A DNA stretch of 64,000 bases. Origin: Allobosea robiniae (lineage in GTDB: Bacteria; Pseudomonadota; Alphaproteobacteria; Rhizobiales; Beijerinckiaceae). Position numbers and translations under genes: made by a program. Positions 36,855 to 46,408 of the stretch are shown one piece after another. The notes beneath the pieces are model-generated. The model worked only from the letters and a program-made list of their open reading frames with translations. It was not told where the DNA came from and did no database searches. The first letter of the stretch is position 1, and each line of letters begins with the position of its first letter. Location of the stretch: positions 248,001-312,000 of the forward strand of contig NZ_FNBZ01000001.1 in NCBI RefSeq assembly GCF_900102525.1, in the 5' to 3' direction.

Positions 36855-38012
36855 ATGGCCTCCTCTTCACCCCTTCATGTCGCCGTGATCGGCACGGGGA
36901 TCGTCGGCGCCTCCGCCGCCCATTTCCTCGCCGCCGCAGGGGCGCGGGTGACGCTGCTCGATGCTTCCGGACCGGCGGCGGGCGCGACCGGCGCCTCGGA
37001 CGGAGCGGTCTCGGTGGCGAGCAAGCGGCCAGGCCCGATGATGGATCTCGCCCGCCATGCGCGCGCCTTCTACGTGCGCCACGAGCGGGACGGGTTGTTT
37101 CGCGGCCTATTCCACCGTCGCTCGACCTTCCTCGTCGCCCGCACGGCCATCGAGGCCGATCTCGTCACCCGGCATGGCGCGGACCTGGCGGCCGCGGGCG
37201 AACGCGTCGTCGAGGTCGATCGCGCGACGCTTCTCGCGCGCATTCCGGGCCTCGGCGACAGCGTCTGCGCCGCGCTCGAGATTCCCGATGACGGGCATGC
37301 GCTGGGCTACGAGATCACGCAGCGCCTGCTGGCGACGAGCCGTGTCGACATCCGCCGCAACGCGCCCGTTTCAGAGATCGTCATGCGGGCCGGCCGCGCC
37401 TGCGGCGTCCTGATCCGCGACGAATTCCTTCCGGCCGATGCGGTGCTCGTCGCAGCGGGCATCGGCTCGGCGCCGCTGCTCGGCCTCGGTGAGATCCTGA
37501 TCCCGCGGAAGGGCCAGATGGCCGTCACCGATCGAGCGACAACTGCCGGCCCGGCCATCGACGGTCATTTGATGGCTGCTTCATATCTCGCGGCGAAACG
37601 CGGCATCGTACGCGACAACAGCCATATCGGGCTGGTGATCGACCCGCTGATGACGGGCCAGTTCCTCATCGGCGGCAGCCGCGAGGACCATCGCAGCGAC
37701 CACAGCACCGATGCCGTGACGATCGCGGCGATCCTGCGGGAGGCGCTCGATCTCTACCCGCCGCTGGCGGCCCGCCGCGTCCTGCGCAGCTTCGCCGGCG
37801 TCAGGTCGGCATCCCGCGACGGCCTGCCGATCGTCGGCCCGCATCCGCATCGCCCGGGCGTGGTCATCGCCACCGGCTTCGAAGGCGACGGCATCTGCCT
37901 CGGCCCGTTCATGGGCGCGAGCGCCGCCCGCCTGCTGCTCGGCGAGAGACCCGAAGCCGACTTGTCCTCCTTGTCGCCGCAACGCCTGGTCCGGGCCGAG
38001 GTCCACGCATGA
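36855..38012 (+). CDS. FAD-dependent oxidoreductase, HcnC/opine-oxidase beta-subunit type
   Basis: 385-residue DAO-fold flavoprotein with N-terminal VAVIGTGIVGASAAHFLAAAG and C-terminal IATGFEGDGICLGPFMGASAA. In three-subunit dehydrogenases of this type (HcnABC, octopine/nopaline oxidase, D-hydroxyproline dehydrogenase) this subunit oxidises the C-N bond of the amino-acid substrate. The ATG at 36855 starts just before the FAD motif; an ATG at 36804 would add 17 residues. It overlaps the next gene by four bases. Confidence 0.88.
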   Translation: MASSSPLHVAVIGTGIVGASAAHFLAAAGARVTLLDASGPAAGATGASDGAVSVASKRPGPMMDLARHARAFYVRHERDGLFRGLFHRRSTFLVARTAIEADLVTRHGADLAAAGERVVEVDRATLLARIPGLGDSVCAALEIPDDGHALGYEITQRLLATSRVDIRRNAPVSEIVMRAGRACGVLIRDEFLPADAVLVAAGIGSAPLLGLGEILIPRKGQMAVTDRATTAGPAIDGHLMAASYLAAKRGIVRDNSHIGLVIDPLMTGQFLIGGSREDHRSDHSTDAVTIAAILREALDLYPPLAARRVLRSFAGVRSASRDGLPIVGPHPHRPGVVIATGFEGDGICLGPFMGASAARLLLGERPEADLSSLSPQRLVRAEVHA

Positions 38013-38272
38013 CCAGCCATTTCTTCTGGAACGGCGACCCGGTAGCCTTCCAGCCGGGCGAGACGATCGCCGCGGCGCTGCTGCGTGCCGGCCTTGCCGA
38101 TCTCGGCCAGCCGTCGAATGTGCCAGGCGGACGCGTCTTCTGCGGAATAGGCGCCTGCCAGGCCTGCGTCGTCGCCGTGATGGGCGCGGCACCGGTCGAG
38201 GCCTGCCTAACGCCGGCGCGCGAGGGCCTTCGGCTCGGCTCGCTGCCCTTTGTCGGGGCCCAACATGCGTGA
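38009..38272 (+). CDS. Small 2Fe-2S ferredoxin subunit (HcnA-like)
   Basis: 87 residues containing the plant-ferredoxin cysteine pattern CGIGACQACVV and a later Cys (VEACLTPAR). It is the gamma subunit in HcnABC-like dehydrogenases and shuttles electrons between the two flavin subunits. ATGA overlap with the beta subunit gene and 8-base overlap with the alpha subunit gene. Confidence 0.9.
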   Translation: MTSHFFWNGDPVAFQPGETIAAALLRAGLADLGQPSNVPGGRVFCGIGACQACVVAVMGAAPVEACLTPAREGLRLGSLPFVGAQHA

Positions 38273-39551
38273 GGCTCCCATCCTCGTCGTTGGCGCCGGG
38301 CCGGCAGGCGCGAGCGCCGCCGCGACCATCGCGGAAGCCGGGCTGCCCGTCCTCCTGATCGAGCAGCGAGACCAGTTCGGCGGCGCCATCCATCGCCAGC
38401 CGGCCGCGGGCAACGACAGCCATGTCTGGCGCCCTGCCCGGCATCGCCGCAACTGGGCCGGGCTGATGGCCCGGCTGCAAGCCTGCGCCGGCCGGATCGA
38501 GACCCGGACCGAGACCATCTTTCTCGGGGTCGACAGCGAAGGGCGCTTCCTGTTCGACGATCGTCGCGCGGCCTGCGTCTTCGCGCGCCGCCCCCGCGCG
38601 GCGATCATCGCCGTCGGCGCCGTGGAGACGATCCGCCCCTTCCCCGGCTGGGAACTGCCTGGCGTGATGAGCGCCGGCGGCGCGCAGGTGCTGCTCAAGG
38701 AAACCGGCCGCCCTCCGGAAGGCCCGATCCTGGTGGCCGGCAGCGGGGCGCTTCTGCCCGCTCTGGCGGCCCAGCTTGCCAAGGCCGGCAATCCGCCCGT
38801 CGCCGTGCTGGAGCGCGGCCGCCCCTGGAACGCCCCGGCGGCGCTGGCCCGACTCGCTCTGTCATGGGGCCCGATGAGCGAGGCTGCGGCCTATGCAACG
38901 ACGCTCGCTACGAGCCGCGTGCCCTATCGCTGCGGAGCGATCGTCACGCAGGCGGAGCCGGATGGCGACGGGCTCAAGGTCGGCATCCGGGTCGGCGATC
39001 AGCGGCAAGTCCTGCGCGTGCGGCATCTGCTGATCCATGACGGCATCGAGCCGAACCGTACGGGCATTCCGCTGCCGGACCCCGACGCGGCCGTGCCGGT
39101 CCTGCTCGCCGGCGACGGGCGGGAAGCGCTCGGAGCCGATGCCGCGATCCTCGATGGCCGCCGTGCTGCAACGCAGGTGCTCGCCCGCCTCGGCCAGGCC
39201 ACGCGGCGCATGCGATCGGACGAGCGGGGCTTGATCCGGGCGCGCGGCTTCCAGGCCGCCCTCACCCAGGCGCTCCATAGCGAGCCCGTCGTGCCCGCCC
39301 CCGAGACACTGATCTGCCGATGCGAAGGCCGCAGCTATGCGGAGCTTGCGGCTCTGGCTCCGGACGCTTCCGCCCGCGAGATCCGGCTGATGGGCCGCTT
39401 CGGGCTCGGCGCCTGCCAGGGCCGCTTCTGCGGCCCGATGATCGCAGCCCTGCGCGGCCAGCCGCTTCCGGCCGCAATCCCCCCGCGCTGGCCGCTGCGA
39501 CCGGTTTCGGTCGCAGCGCTCGCCCGCCTGACAACCGATGAAACGGAGTGA
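38265..39551 (+). CDS. FAD/NAD(P)-binding oxidoreductase, HcnB/opine-oxidase alpha-subunit type
   Basis: 428 residues. Pyridine-nucleotide-disulfide-reductase fold with ILVVGAGPAGASAAATIAEAG at the N-terminus and a second Rossmann motif ILVAGSGALLPALAAQLAKAG. The C-terminal BFD-like 2Fe-2S domain has cysteines in ICRCEG and GACQGRFCGPMI. The ATG at 38265 is chosen over an upstream TTG at 38250. It completes the three-subunit dehydrogenase. Confidence 0.9.
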   Translation: MREAPILVVGAGPAGASAAATIAEAGLPVLLIEQRDQFGGAIHRQPAAGNDSHVWRPARHRRNWAGLMARLQACAGRIETRTETIFLGVDSEGRFLFDDRRAACVFARRPRAAIIAVGAVETIRPFPGWELPGVMSAGGAQVLLKETGRPPEGPILVAGSGALLPALAAQLAKAGNPPVAVLERGRPWNAPAALARLALSWGPMSEAAAYATTLATSRVPYRCGAIVTQAEPDGDGLKVGIRVGDQRQVLRVRHLLIHDGIEPNRTGIPLPDPDAAVPVLLAGDGREALGADAAILDGRRAATQVLARLGQATRRMRSDERGLIRARGFQAALTQALHSEPVVPAPETLICRCEGRSYAELAALAPDASAREIRLMGRFGLGACQGRFCGPMIAALRGQPLPAAIPPRWPLRPVSVAALARLTTDETE

Positions 39552-40962
39552 CCTGACCGTGCCCCTGTCCCTCGCCAAGCCTGCCCGGGCCACCGCCGCC
39601 TCCATGGTCGAGGTCACCAATCCGTTCGACGGCTCCGTCATCGGTCAGGTTCGCCAGGCCGACGAGATCGCCGTCGCCGACGCCCTGCGCCGGGCGCGCA
39701 AGGCCTGGGCGAGCTTCCGCTTCAGCACGCCTGCCGAACGCAAGGACCTGCTCCATCGCCTCGCTGAACGCCTTGGCGACGAGGCCGAGGCGATGGCCCG
39801 GACGATCTGCGCGGAGGTCGGCAAGACGATCACCGAGGCGCGCAACGAGGTTCGTCGCGCCCGCAACACGCTGCGGCTGAGCGGCGATGCCGTGACCGTG
39901 CTTCATGGCGAGGTGCTGCCGACGGCCATCGTACCGGGCGCGCCGGACAAGCAGGCCGTGATCACCCATGAGCCGGCAGGCGTCCTCGGCGCGATCACGC
40001 CGTTCAACTATCCGCTCAACCTGCTCTGCCACAAGCTCGGCCCCGCGATCGCGGCGGGCAACGCCGTCGTGGCCAAGCCCTCGCCGAAGGCTCCGCTCGC
40101 CGCCCAGCGACTGGCGGAGCTGGCCGAGGAGGCGGGCTTTCCCGCCGGCCTGTTCAGCGTGGTCCATGGCGGCGCCGATGTCGCGGCGATGATCGCGAGC
40201 GGCGATATCGACCTGCTCAGCTTCACCGGCGGGCCGGCGGCGGGCCTGGCGCTGAAGAATGCCTCGGGCCTCGTGCGCTGCCTGATGGAACTCGGCGGCA
40301 ACGACCCGCTGATCGTCATGCCGGATGCGGATCTCGACCGCGCCGCCGAGGTCGCGATCACCCACCGCTTCGAAATCGCCGGCCAGAGCTGCGCGGCCGT
40401 GAAGCGCCTCTACCTGCACGATGCCATCCGCGAGACGATGATCGAGCGCATCGCCGCAAAGGTCGCGCAGGTTTCGACCGGCGATCCGGCCGATGCCTCA
40501 ACCGTCATGGGCACCGTCATCGACGAGCCGGCTGCGGCCGAGGTCGAGCGGCGCGTCAAGCTCGCGGTCGCGGATGGCGCCCGGATCGTCGCCGGCGGCA
40601 GCCGCCGCGGCACGCTGTTCGCGCCGACCCTCATCGATGCCGTTCCGGCGCAGACGGAACTCGTCCGGTCCGAGACCTTCGGGCCGGTGCTCGCGGTGCG
40701 CCCCTTCGACGATCCCGAAGCGGTGATCGCCGAGATCAATGGCGGCGCCTACGGGCTGCAGGCCGGGCTTTTCACCAATGACCATGCGCTGGTGAAGCGC
40801 GTTGCGCGCCGGCTGCGCGTCGGTGGCGTCATGGTCAACGAGGGGCCCGATTTCCGCGCCGAGAACGTGCCGTTCGGCGGCATCAAGTCGAGCGGGCTCG
40901 GCCGCGAGGGCATCCACATGACGTTGCGTGAAATGAGCGAAATCAAGGTCGTCATCGACTGA
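39538..40962 (+). CDS. Aldehyde dehydrogenase family protein
   Basis: 474 residues, NAD(P)-dependent. The general base is E251 in MELGGNDPLIV and the catalytic Cys is C285 in AGQSCAAVKRLYL, a pattern like the GAPN / phosphonoacetaldehyde dehydrogenase branch (GQRCTAVKR). In this cluster it would oxidise a semialdehyde formed from the substrate. The ATG at 39538 lacks an RBS; a GTG at 39559 preceded by GGAG is an alternative start seven codons later. It overlaps the alpha-subunit gene by 14 bases. Confidence 0.88.
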   Translation: MKRSDLTVPLSLAKPARATAASMVEVTNPFDGSVIGQVRQADEIAVADALRRARKAWASFRFSTPAERKDLLHRLAERLGDEAEAMARTICAEVGKTITEARNEVRRARNTLRLSGDAVTVLHGEVLPTAIVPGAPDKQAVITHEPAGVLGAITPFNYPLNLLCHKLGPAIAAGNAVVAKPSPKAPLAAQRLAELAEEAGFPAGLFSVVHGGADVAAMIASGDIDLLSFTGGPAAGLALKNASGLVRCLMELGGNDPLIVMPDADLDRAAEVAITHRFEIAGQSCAAVKRLYLHDAIRETMIERIAAKVAQVSTGDPADASTVMGTVIDEPAAAEVERRVKLAVADGARIVAGGSRRGTLFAPTLIDAVPAQTELVRSETFGPVLAVRPFDDPEAVIAEINGGAYGLQAGLFTNDHALVKRVARRLRVGGVMVNEGPDFRAENVPFGGIKSSGLGREGIHMTLREMSEIKVVID

Positions 40963-40983
40963 CGACGCAGGGGAGTTAAGCCG

Positions 40984-41892
40984 ATGATCGATCCAGAACT
41001 GCGCCGCCGGCTCACCGGTGTCTTCACTGCGCTGGTCACGCCGTTCCGCGACGGGGGGCTCGATATTCCCGCGCTCGAGAATCTCATCGAGGCGCAGATC
41101 GCCGCCGGTGTCGCCGGGCTGGTGCCCGTCGGCACGACCGGCGAGGCCGCGACGCTGAGCGACGAGGAAGCCGACACCGTCATCCGCACCACGGTCAAGG
41201 CGGCGCACGGGCGGGCCTTCGTCATGGCCGGCGCAGGCTCGAACGCGACGCAGCTCGCGATCGGCAAGGCGGTGCGCGCCGAGGCGGCGGGCGCGGACGG
41301 CCTCCTGCTGGTGACGCCCTACTACAACAAGCCCTCGCAGGACGGGCTGTTCGATCACTTCTCGGCCATCGCCAGCGCGGTCGGCCTGCCGATCATGCTC
41401 TACAGCGTGCCAGGGCGCACCGGCGTCGAGATCGCTCCCGCGACCGCGGCCCGGCTCGCGGCGGCTCATTCCAACATCGTCGGCATCAAGGAAGCGGGCG
41501 GCAAGGCGGAGCGCATCACGGAACTCAGGCTGGCACTCGGGCAGGATTTCGTGATCCATTCGGGCGATGACGGGCTGACCCTGCCTTTCCTGGCGCTCGG
41601 CGCCGACGGCGTGACGAGCGTGGCCTCGAACCTGCTCCCAGCCGAGATCGTGGCTTTGTGCCGGGCCTGGTTCGAGGGCGGCCCGCACGAGGCCCGCCGC
41701 ATCCACGAGGCGCTGTTCGACCTGATCGGCGACCTCTTCATCGAGAGCAACCCGGTGCCGGTGAAGACCGCGCTGGCGAGAACCGGCCTGATCGGCAACG
41801 AACTGCGTGCCCCCCTTGCGCCCCTGCGCCCGGAGAACCTCAAGGTGCTGGAAGCAAGCCTGAAGGCCTTCGCGAGCCACCCGAACATATAA
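40984..41892 (+). CDS. dapA: Dihydrodipicolinate-synthase family lyase (DapA)
   Basis: 302-residue class I aldolase-fold enzyme. Every residue of the DHDPS site is visible: T51 and T52 (VGTTGEA), Y114 (TPYYNKPSQ), Y140 and R145 (LYSVPGRTG) and the Schiff-base K169 (GIKEAGG). The conserved Arg argues for a true 4-hydroxy-tetrahydrodipicolinate synthase or a close mimic, yet it lies in a catabolic operon. In hydroxyproline operons a DapA-family deaminase occupies this position, so the reaction is uncertain. Confidence 0.85.
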   Translation: MIDPELRRRLTGVFTALVTPFRDGGLDIPALENLIEAQIAAGVAGLVPVGTTGEAATLSDEEADTVIRTTVKAAHGRAFVMAGAGSNATQLAIGKAVRAEAAGADGLLLVTPYYNKPSQDGLFDHFSAIASAVGLPIMLYSVPGRTGVEIAPATAARLAAAHSNIVGIKEAGGKAERITELRLALGQDFVIHSGDDGLTLPFLALGADGVTSVASNLLPAEIVALCRAWFEGGPHEARRIHEALFDLIGDLFIESNPVPVKTALARTGLIGNELRAPLAPLRPENLKVLEASLKAFASHPNI

Positions 41893-41900
41893 GAAAACCG

Positions 41901-41917
41901 GTAGGAGGGTGTCCTAC
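41901..41917 (+). other. Small hairpin before the ABC transporter genes
   Basis: GTAGGA-gggtg-TCCTAC, perfect 6-base stem nine bases after the dapA stop. The remaining 100 bases before the binding-protein gene show no clear promoter consensus. Confidence 0.4.
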
Positions 41918-42017
41918 TCTCGCATTGTCCGCTCAAGTGTGTCGCATAGGCTTTTGCCGTCCTAGCAACCAGCACAAGACCGAAAAACATCGGCAAAGGG
42001 AACGGAGTGGAAATCTC

Positions 42018-42845
42018 ATGAAGTCGATCATTCGCGCCATCTGCGCCGCCGGCCTTGGATTGCTGGCACTTCAATCCTCGGCCCGGGCCGAGGACACCAT
42101 CGAGGCGATCCGCGCGCGCGGCGTGCTGCGCATTCCCGGGATCATCAACGAGGACCCCTACTTCAACAAGGACCCGCGCACCGGCGAATGGCGCGGCTTC
42201 GCCATCGAGATGGCCCGCGACATCGCCAACACCCTCGGCGTCAAGCTGGAGGTCGTCGAGTCGAGCTGGCCGAACTCCATCCTCGACGTGCAGAGCGGCA
42301 AGGCCGATCTCGCGCTCGGCGTCACGGCCACGCCGCAGCGCTCGCTTTCGGTCGCCTTCTCGAACCCGACCTATTTCAACAGCTTCATCATCGTCTCGCC
42401 CAAGGCGGAACTCTCGAAGCTGAGCTGGGCCGAGCTCAACGATCCGAAATACACCTTCGCGGTCGATCTGGGTTCGTCGCAGGATCTCATCTCCCAGCAG
42501 TACCTGCCCAAGGCGAAGATGCTGCGCTTCAAGTCGCGCGACGAGGCTATCGTGGCTGTCGTCACCGGCAAGGCCGATGGCCTGGTCAACACGATGCTGA
42601 ACGGCCTCGTCATGAGCAAGAAGGCGAGCGGCATCGGCAAGGTGATGGTGCCGTCGCCGGTGCTCTCGACTCCGTCCGTGGTCGCGATGAACTGGAAAGC
42701 CGACGAGAAGTCGCGAGCCTTCATCTCCGCCTGGGCCGAGTACAACCGCCGCATCGGCAACAACCAGACCTGGATCGTCAAGAGCCTGGCGCCCTTCGGC
42801 ATCACGCTCGACGACATGCCCGAAGGCTTCGGCTTCGGCGGCTGA
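42018..42845 (+). CDS. Amino-acid ABC transporter, periplasmic binding protein
   Basis: 275 residues with Sec signal peptide MKSIIRAICAAGLGLLALQ ending SSARAE. Family-3 solute-binding fold: TIEAIRARGVLRIPG, EWRGFAIEMARDIANTLG, KADLALGVTATPQRS. It would deliver a polar amino acid or opine-like compound to the permease and ATPase genes that follow. The 161-base gap to the permease gene holds two hairpins, often seen where the binding protein is made in excess. Confidence 0.9.
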   Translation: MKSIIRAICAAGLGLLALQSSARAEDTIEAIRARGVLRIPGIINEDPYFNKDPRTGEWRGFAIEMARDIANTLGVKLEVVESSWPNSILDVQSGKADLALGVTATPQRSLSVAFSNPTYFNSFIIVSPKAELSKLSWAELNDPKYTFAVDLGSSQDLISQQYLPKAKMLRFKSRDEAIVAVVTGKADGLVNTMLNGLVMSKKASGIGKVMVPSPVLSTPSVVAMNWKADEKSRAFISAWAEYNRRIGNNQTWIVKSLAPFGITLDDMPEGFGFGG

Positions 42846-42869
42846 ACAAGGCCCGGTCAGGCTGCATGA

Positions 42870-42973
42870 TTTCAGGCGGAGTCACCATGATCCGCCTGAA
42901 ACCCGAACCGGACTCCCGTCGCGAATGAGGGCAGGATAACCGCGAAAACGGCTTGCCGACCTTCGCATCCTGC
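42870..42973. repeat. Two palindromic elements between binding-protein and permease genes
   Basis: First, a perfect 11-base inverted repeat TTTCAGGCGGA (42870-42880) / TCCGCCTGAAA (42891-42901) with a 10-base loop. Second, GCAGGAT (42931-42937) / ATCCTGC (42967-42973), whose interior (CGCGAAAACGG...CTTCGC) resembles the element at 49674. Both look like dispersed Rhizobiales repeats and could stop exonucleases from degrading the upstream mRNA. Confidence 0.75.
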
Positions 42974-43006
42974 TTTCGGGCCGTTTCCAACAAAGATTGG
43001 CATGAC

Positions 43007-43669
43007 ATGTACACGTGGAGCTTCGCCCCGATCTTCCAGGCGAGCGACCTGTTCCTTTGGGGCGCCTGGATCACCATCGTCTACACGGTGAGTTCCATCG
43101 CCATCGGGCTGGTCCTCGGGCTGCTCCTCTGCTTCGCGCGGCTCTCGGGCATCCGTCCGCTGAGCTGGCTGGCGCAGGGCTTTCAGGAACTGTTCCGGTG
43201 CACGCCGCTGCTCGTGCAACTGCTCTGGATCTATTACGCCCTGCCGCTGCTGCTCGGCTTCGACCTGGCCAACTGGGCGGCGGCGCTGATCACGCTCTCG
43301 CTCTATGCGGCGGCATTCTATGCCGAGGTCTTCCGCGGCGGCATCGTCTCGATCGACAAGGGGCAGTCCGAAGCGGGCGCCGCGATCGGCATGTCCGGCT
43401 GGCAGGTCATGCGGCGCATCGTGCTGCCGCAGGCGATCCGCCGGATGATGCCGGCCTTCATCAACCAGTCGGTGACGCAGTTCAAGAACACCTCGCTGAT
43501 CTCGGTGATCTCGGTGGCCGAGCTCACCTATATGGCCAGCATCGTCAACGGGCAGACCTACCGCCCGCTGGAATCCTACACCGTCCTCGCGGTGCTCTAT
43601 TTCGTCATCCTGTTCCCGATCACGAAGTTCGCCGACATCGTCGAGAGCCGGACGCGCGGCAGCCATTGA
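43007..43669 (+). CDS. Amino-acid ABC transporter permease
   Basis: 220-residue inner-membrane protein of the HisM/GlnP type with about five membrane segments. The EAA loop [22 protein letters not shown] contacts the ATPase. The ATG at 43007 ([10 protein letters not shown]) is chosen; an in-frame ATG at 42953 would start inside the palindromic repeat. Only one permease gene is present, so the channel is presumably a homodimer. Confidence 0.9.
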   Translation: MYTWSFAPIFQASDLFLWGAWITIVYTVSSIAIGLVLGLLLCFARLSGIRPLSWLAQGFQELFRCTPLLVQLLWIYYALPLLLGFDLANWAAALITLSLYAAAFYAEVFRGGIVSIDKGQSEAGAAIGMSGWQVMRRIVLPQAIRRMMPAFINQSVTQFKNTSLISVISVAELTYMASIVNGQTYRPLESYTVLAVLYFVILFPITKFADIVESRTRGSH

Positions 43670-43683
43670 GCGAGGACCATCCC

Positions 43684-44463
43684 ATGACCACCCTCCCCAC
43701 ATCCGGCGCCCGCGAAACCGTCCTCGAAGCCCGCGCCATCACCAAGAGCTTCGGCGCGTTTCCCGTCCTTCACGGCATCGATCTGTCCCTGACGAGCGGC
43801 GAGGTCGTCGCGATCATCGGCCCCTCGGGCTCCGGCAAGTCGACCTTCATTCGCTGCATGAACATGCTCGAGGTGCCGGACAGCGGAGAGATCCTCTATC
43901 GCGGCCGCCGCGTCGTCCCGAAATTCCGCGGCGACGGCCAGCTCCTCGGCCTCGGCGAATTGAGGCGCCATGTCGGCATGGTGTTCCAGCACTTCAACCT
44001 GTTTCCGCATATGAGCGTGCTGGAGAACGTGATCGAAGGCCCCGTCACCGTGCAGCGCAAGCCGCGCGGAGAGGCGGTCGACATTGCGATGGACTATATC
44101 GCCAAGGTCGGCCTCGCCGAGAAGCGCGATGCGCGACCTGACCAGCTTTCGGGCGGGCAGAAGCAACGCGTGGCCATCGCCCGGGCACTTGCCATGCAGC
44201 CGGACGCGCTCCTGCTCGACGAGATCACCAGTGCGCTCGATCCCGAGCTCGTCGGCGAGGTGCTGGGCGTCGTGCGCAGCCTCGCCGAACAGGGCATGAC
44301 GATGGTCCTCGTCACGCACGAGATCTCCTTCGCCGCCGATGTCTCCGACCGCGTCGTCTTCATGGAAGATGGGCGTATCGCCGAACAGGGCAGCCCGGAT
44401 CACGTTCTGCACGCCCCCGACAACGAACGTCTCAAGTCGTTCCTCGCCCGCTTCCATGCCTGA
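43684..44463 (+). CDS. Amino-acid ABC transporter ATP-binding protein
   Basis: 259 residues of the GlnQ/HisP type: Walker [10 protein letters not shown], signature LSGGQKQR, Walker [12 protein letters not shown], switch His in [10 protein letters not shown]. It starts 14 bases after the permease gene and overlaps the next gene by 8 bases. Walker B ends in E-I rather than the common E-P/E-V, which is conservative. Confidence 0.92.
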   Translation: MTTLPTSGARETVLEARAITKSFGAFPVLHGIDLSLTSGEVVAIIGPSGSGKSTFIRCMNMLEVPDSGEILYRGRRVVPKFRGDGQLLGLGELRRHVGMVFQHFNLFPHMSVLENVIEGPVTVQRKPRGEAVDIAMDYIAKVGLAEKRDARPDQLSGGQKQRVAIARALAMQPDALLLDEITSALDPELVGEVLGVVRSLAEQGMTMVLVTHEISFAADVSDRVVFMEDGRIAEQGSPDHVLHAPDNERLKSFLARFHA

Positions 44464-45604
44464 CCGGCAGGAAAACGGCAGGCGGCGCTTCAAGGTCGCC
44501 ATCATCGGCGCCGGCCGCATCGGCACGGCGCTGGCGCTGCTCCTGCGCGAGAAGCCGGAATTCGACGTCCTCATGGCCGATCCGACGGAACCTGGACGCC
44601 GAAGGGTCAAACAGCTTGGGCTCCCGCTCGCCGACGCCGATCCCAGCCACCCGGCCCGGCTCGATCAGCTCCTGACCGGCGCCGATGCCGTCGTCGCAGC
44701 GCTGCCATCCTCGGCGACACCGATGGTGGCTGCGGCGGCCCGGCGCCACGGCACGCATTATCTCGACCTCGGCGACGACGGGACTGCACTGGAGGCTATC
44801 CGGCGCGAGGCCGAGGTCGCCTCCAGCTGCTTCGTCGCGCAATGCGGCATCTCTCCGGGCCTGGTTTCGGGGCTGGTGCTGGACCTCGCCTCGCGCTGCG
44901 GGAACGAGCCGGACATCGCGGTGCGGATCGGCGGATTGCCGCAGCAGCCGTCCGGCCGCCTGGGCTACGGCTTGATCTGGGATATCGACGCGACGCTGCG
45001 CGAGTACACGCGCCCCTCCGTCGCCCTGATCGACGGCCACAAGACCGAGCTCGCGCCAATGTCGCGCTGCAGCCCCTTGCGCCTCGGTTCCTGCGATTAT
45101 GAGGCCTTCGTTTCGAGCGCCATTCCCGACACGCTCTGCGAGCGCCTGGCGGGGAAGGTCGCGAGCCTGGTCTCCTATACGATCCGCTATCCCGGGCATG
45201 CCGACTCCATCGCGTTCCTGCTGGACGAGCTGAAGCTGCGCGAGCGCCTCTATCTGCTGCGCAATCTCTTCCTCAACGGCTTGCCCGAGATCGCGGATGA
45301 TCGCCTGCTGATCTCGATCGTCGCGACCTCCGGCCATGACGGCAGCGAGATCGCCGAGCATTTTCTGAGAGAGATCGAGCCGGTAGAGATCGGCGGCGTC
45401 GTGGTCGGCGCCATGCGGCGCACCGCTGCGTCCCATGTCGCGGCCGTGCTGGACCTTCTCCGTTGCGGTTCGATCGGGAAGTCCGGGCTCCTCGCGCAGG
45501 AGGACATTCCCTTTGCGCTGCTGCGGGAGAACCGCTTCCTCGCCTGGTTCTTCGAAGCCTCGGCAACAGCGCTGCAGCAGAGCTTATCGGAGCCCCTCTC
45601 ATGA
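44456..45604 (+). CDS. Saccharopine-dehydrogenase-like oxidoreductase
   Basis: 382 residues. The N-terminal Rossmann domain ([49 protein letters not shown]) and the [16 protein letters not shown] segment match the saccharopine dehydrogenase / lysine 6-dehydrogenase family. The C-terminal part ([19 protein letters not shown]) matches the family's substrate domain. It should catalyse an NAD(P)-dependent reaction at an amino-acid or imine C-N bond. Its presence with a three-subunit amine dehydrogenase and DapA is unusual. Confidence 0.82.
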   Translation: MPDRQENGRRRFKVAIIGAGRIGTALALLLREKPEFDVLMADPTEPGRRRVKQLGLPLADADPSHPARLDQLLTGADAVVAALPSSATPMVAAAARRHGTHYLDLGDDGTALEAIRREAEVASSCFVAQCGISPGLVSGLVLDLASRCGNEPDIAVRIGGLPQQPSGRLGYGLIWDIDATLREYTRPSVALIDGHKTELAPMSRCSPLRLGSCDYEAFVSSAIPDTLCERLAGKVASLVSYTIRYPGHADSIAFLLDELKLRERLYLLRNLFLNGLPEIADDRLLISIVATSGHDGSEIAEHFLREIEPVEIGGVVVGAMRRTAASHVAAVLDLLRCGSIGKSGLLAQEDIPFALLRENRFLAWFFEASATALQQSLSEPLS

Positions 45605-46326
45605 CCGATGCCACGACACGCCCGCCGACCGCTGCCGTCAACGATCTGAGCATCGGCGTGCTGATGCTCGACACGCATTTCCGCCGGCTGCCGGGCGATA
45701 TCGGCAATGGCCGGACATGGCGGTTTCCGGTGCAGTTTCGCGTGGTGCGCGGCGCCGATCCGGCGGCGATCGTCCATGGCCGCCCGGAGGAATTCCTGCA
45801 GCCCTTCATCGCGGCAGCACAGGATCTCATCGCCTGCGGCGTGCGCGGCATCACGACGAGTTGCGGGTTCCTGGCCCTGCTGCAGAAGGAACTCTGCGCC
45901 GCACTGCCTGTCCCCGTCGCGACGAGCAGCCTGCTGCAGGCGCCGCTGATCGAGGCGATGCTGCCGGCCGGCCAGCAGGTCGGCATCCTCACTTTCGCGG
46001 CGGAGGCCCTGAGCGCGCAGCATCTCGCGGCCGTGGGCGTGCGCCCGGACACGCCGATCGCAGGGCTGCCGCCGGACACCCTGTTCCGGTCGGTCTATGG
46101 CAACCGTGGCGGTGTTTCCGACTTCGCCGAGCTGGAACGCGAGGCCGTCGCCGCCGCGCAGGCCCTGGTGCATCGTCACCCGAATGTCGGGGCGATTCTG
46201 TGCGAATGCACCAATCTACCGCCCCATTCGGCCGCGATCGCCGCGGCAACCGGCCGCCCGGTCTTCGACATCATCGGTTTCGTCGAGTGGTTCGGGCATG
46301 CGATATCGCCGCCGGGCTTCCGCTGA
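45601..46326 (+). CDS. Aspartate/glutamate/hydantoin racemase family protein
   Basis: 241 residues. The two catalytic cysteines of the cofactor-independent racemase fold are present: C88 in TTSCGFL and C203 in CECTNLPPH. ATGA overlap with the previous gene, so it is the last gene of the cluster. It could interconvert L and D forms of the transported compound so that a D-specific dehydrogenase can act, the role played by HypRE epimerase in hydroxyproline operons. Confidence 0.82.
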   Translation: MTDATTRPPTAAVNDLSIGVLMLDTHFRRLPGDIGNGRTWRFPVQFRVVRGADPAAIVHGRPEEFLQPFIAAAQDLIACGVRGITTSCGFLALLQKELCAALPVPVATSSLLQAPLIEAMLPAGQQVGILTFAAEALSAQHLAAVGVRPDTPIAGLPPDTLFRSVYGNRGGVSDFAELEREAVAAAQALVHRHPNVGAILCECTNLPPHSAAIAAATGRPVFDIIGFVEWFGHAISPPGFR

Positions 46327-46408
46327 GACGCGCCGCCCAGCGCCGCGTAGGCCATCGCCTCTTCTTCGCGGGGGCCGATATTCGCAGTTCTGCACCGGAA
46401 TGGGGGAA

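Noticed and set aside
36855-41892. Naming the cluster as the hydroxyproline (hyp/lhp) operon
   Set aside because: No proline racemase-family epimerase gene, the DapA keeps the Arg typical of true DHDPS, and extra saccharopine-dehydrogenase-like and racemase genes are present.
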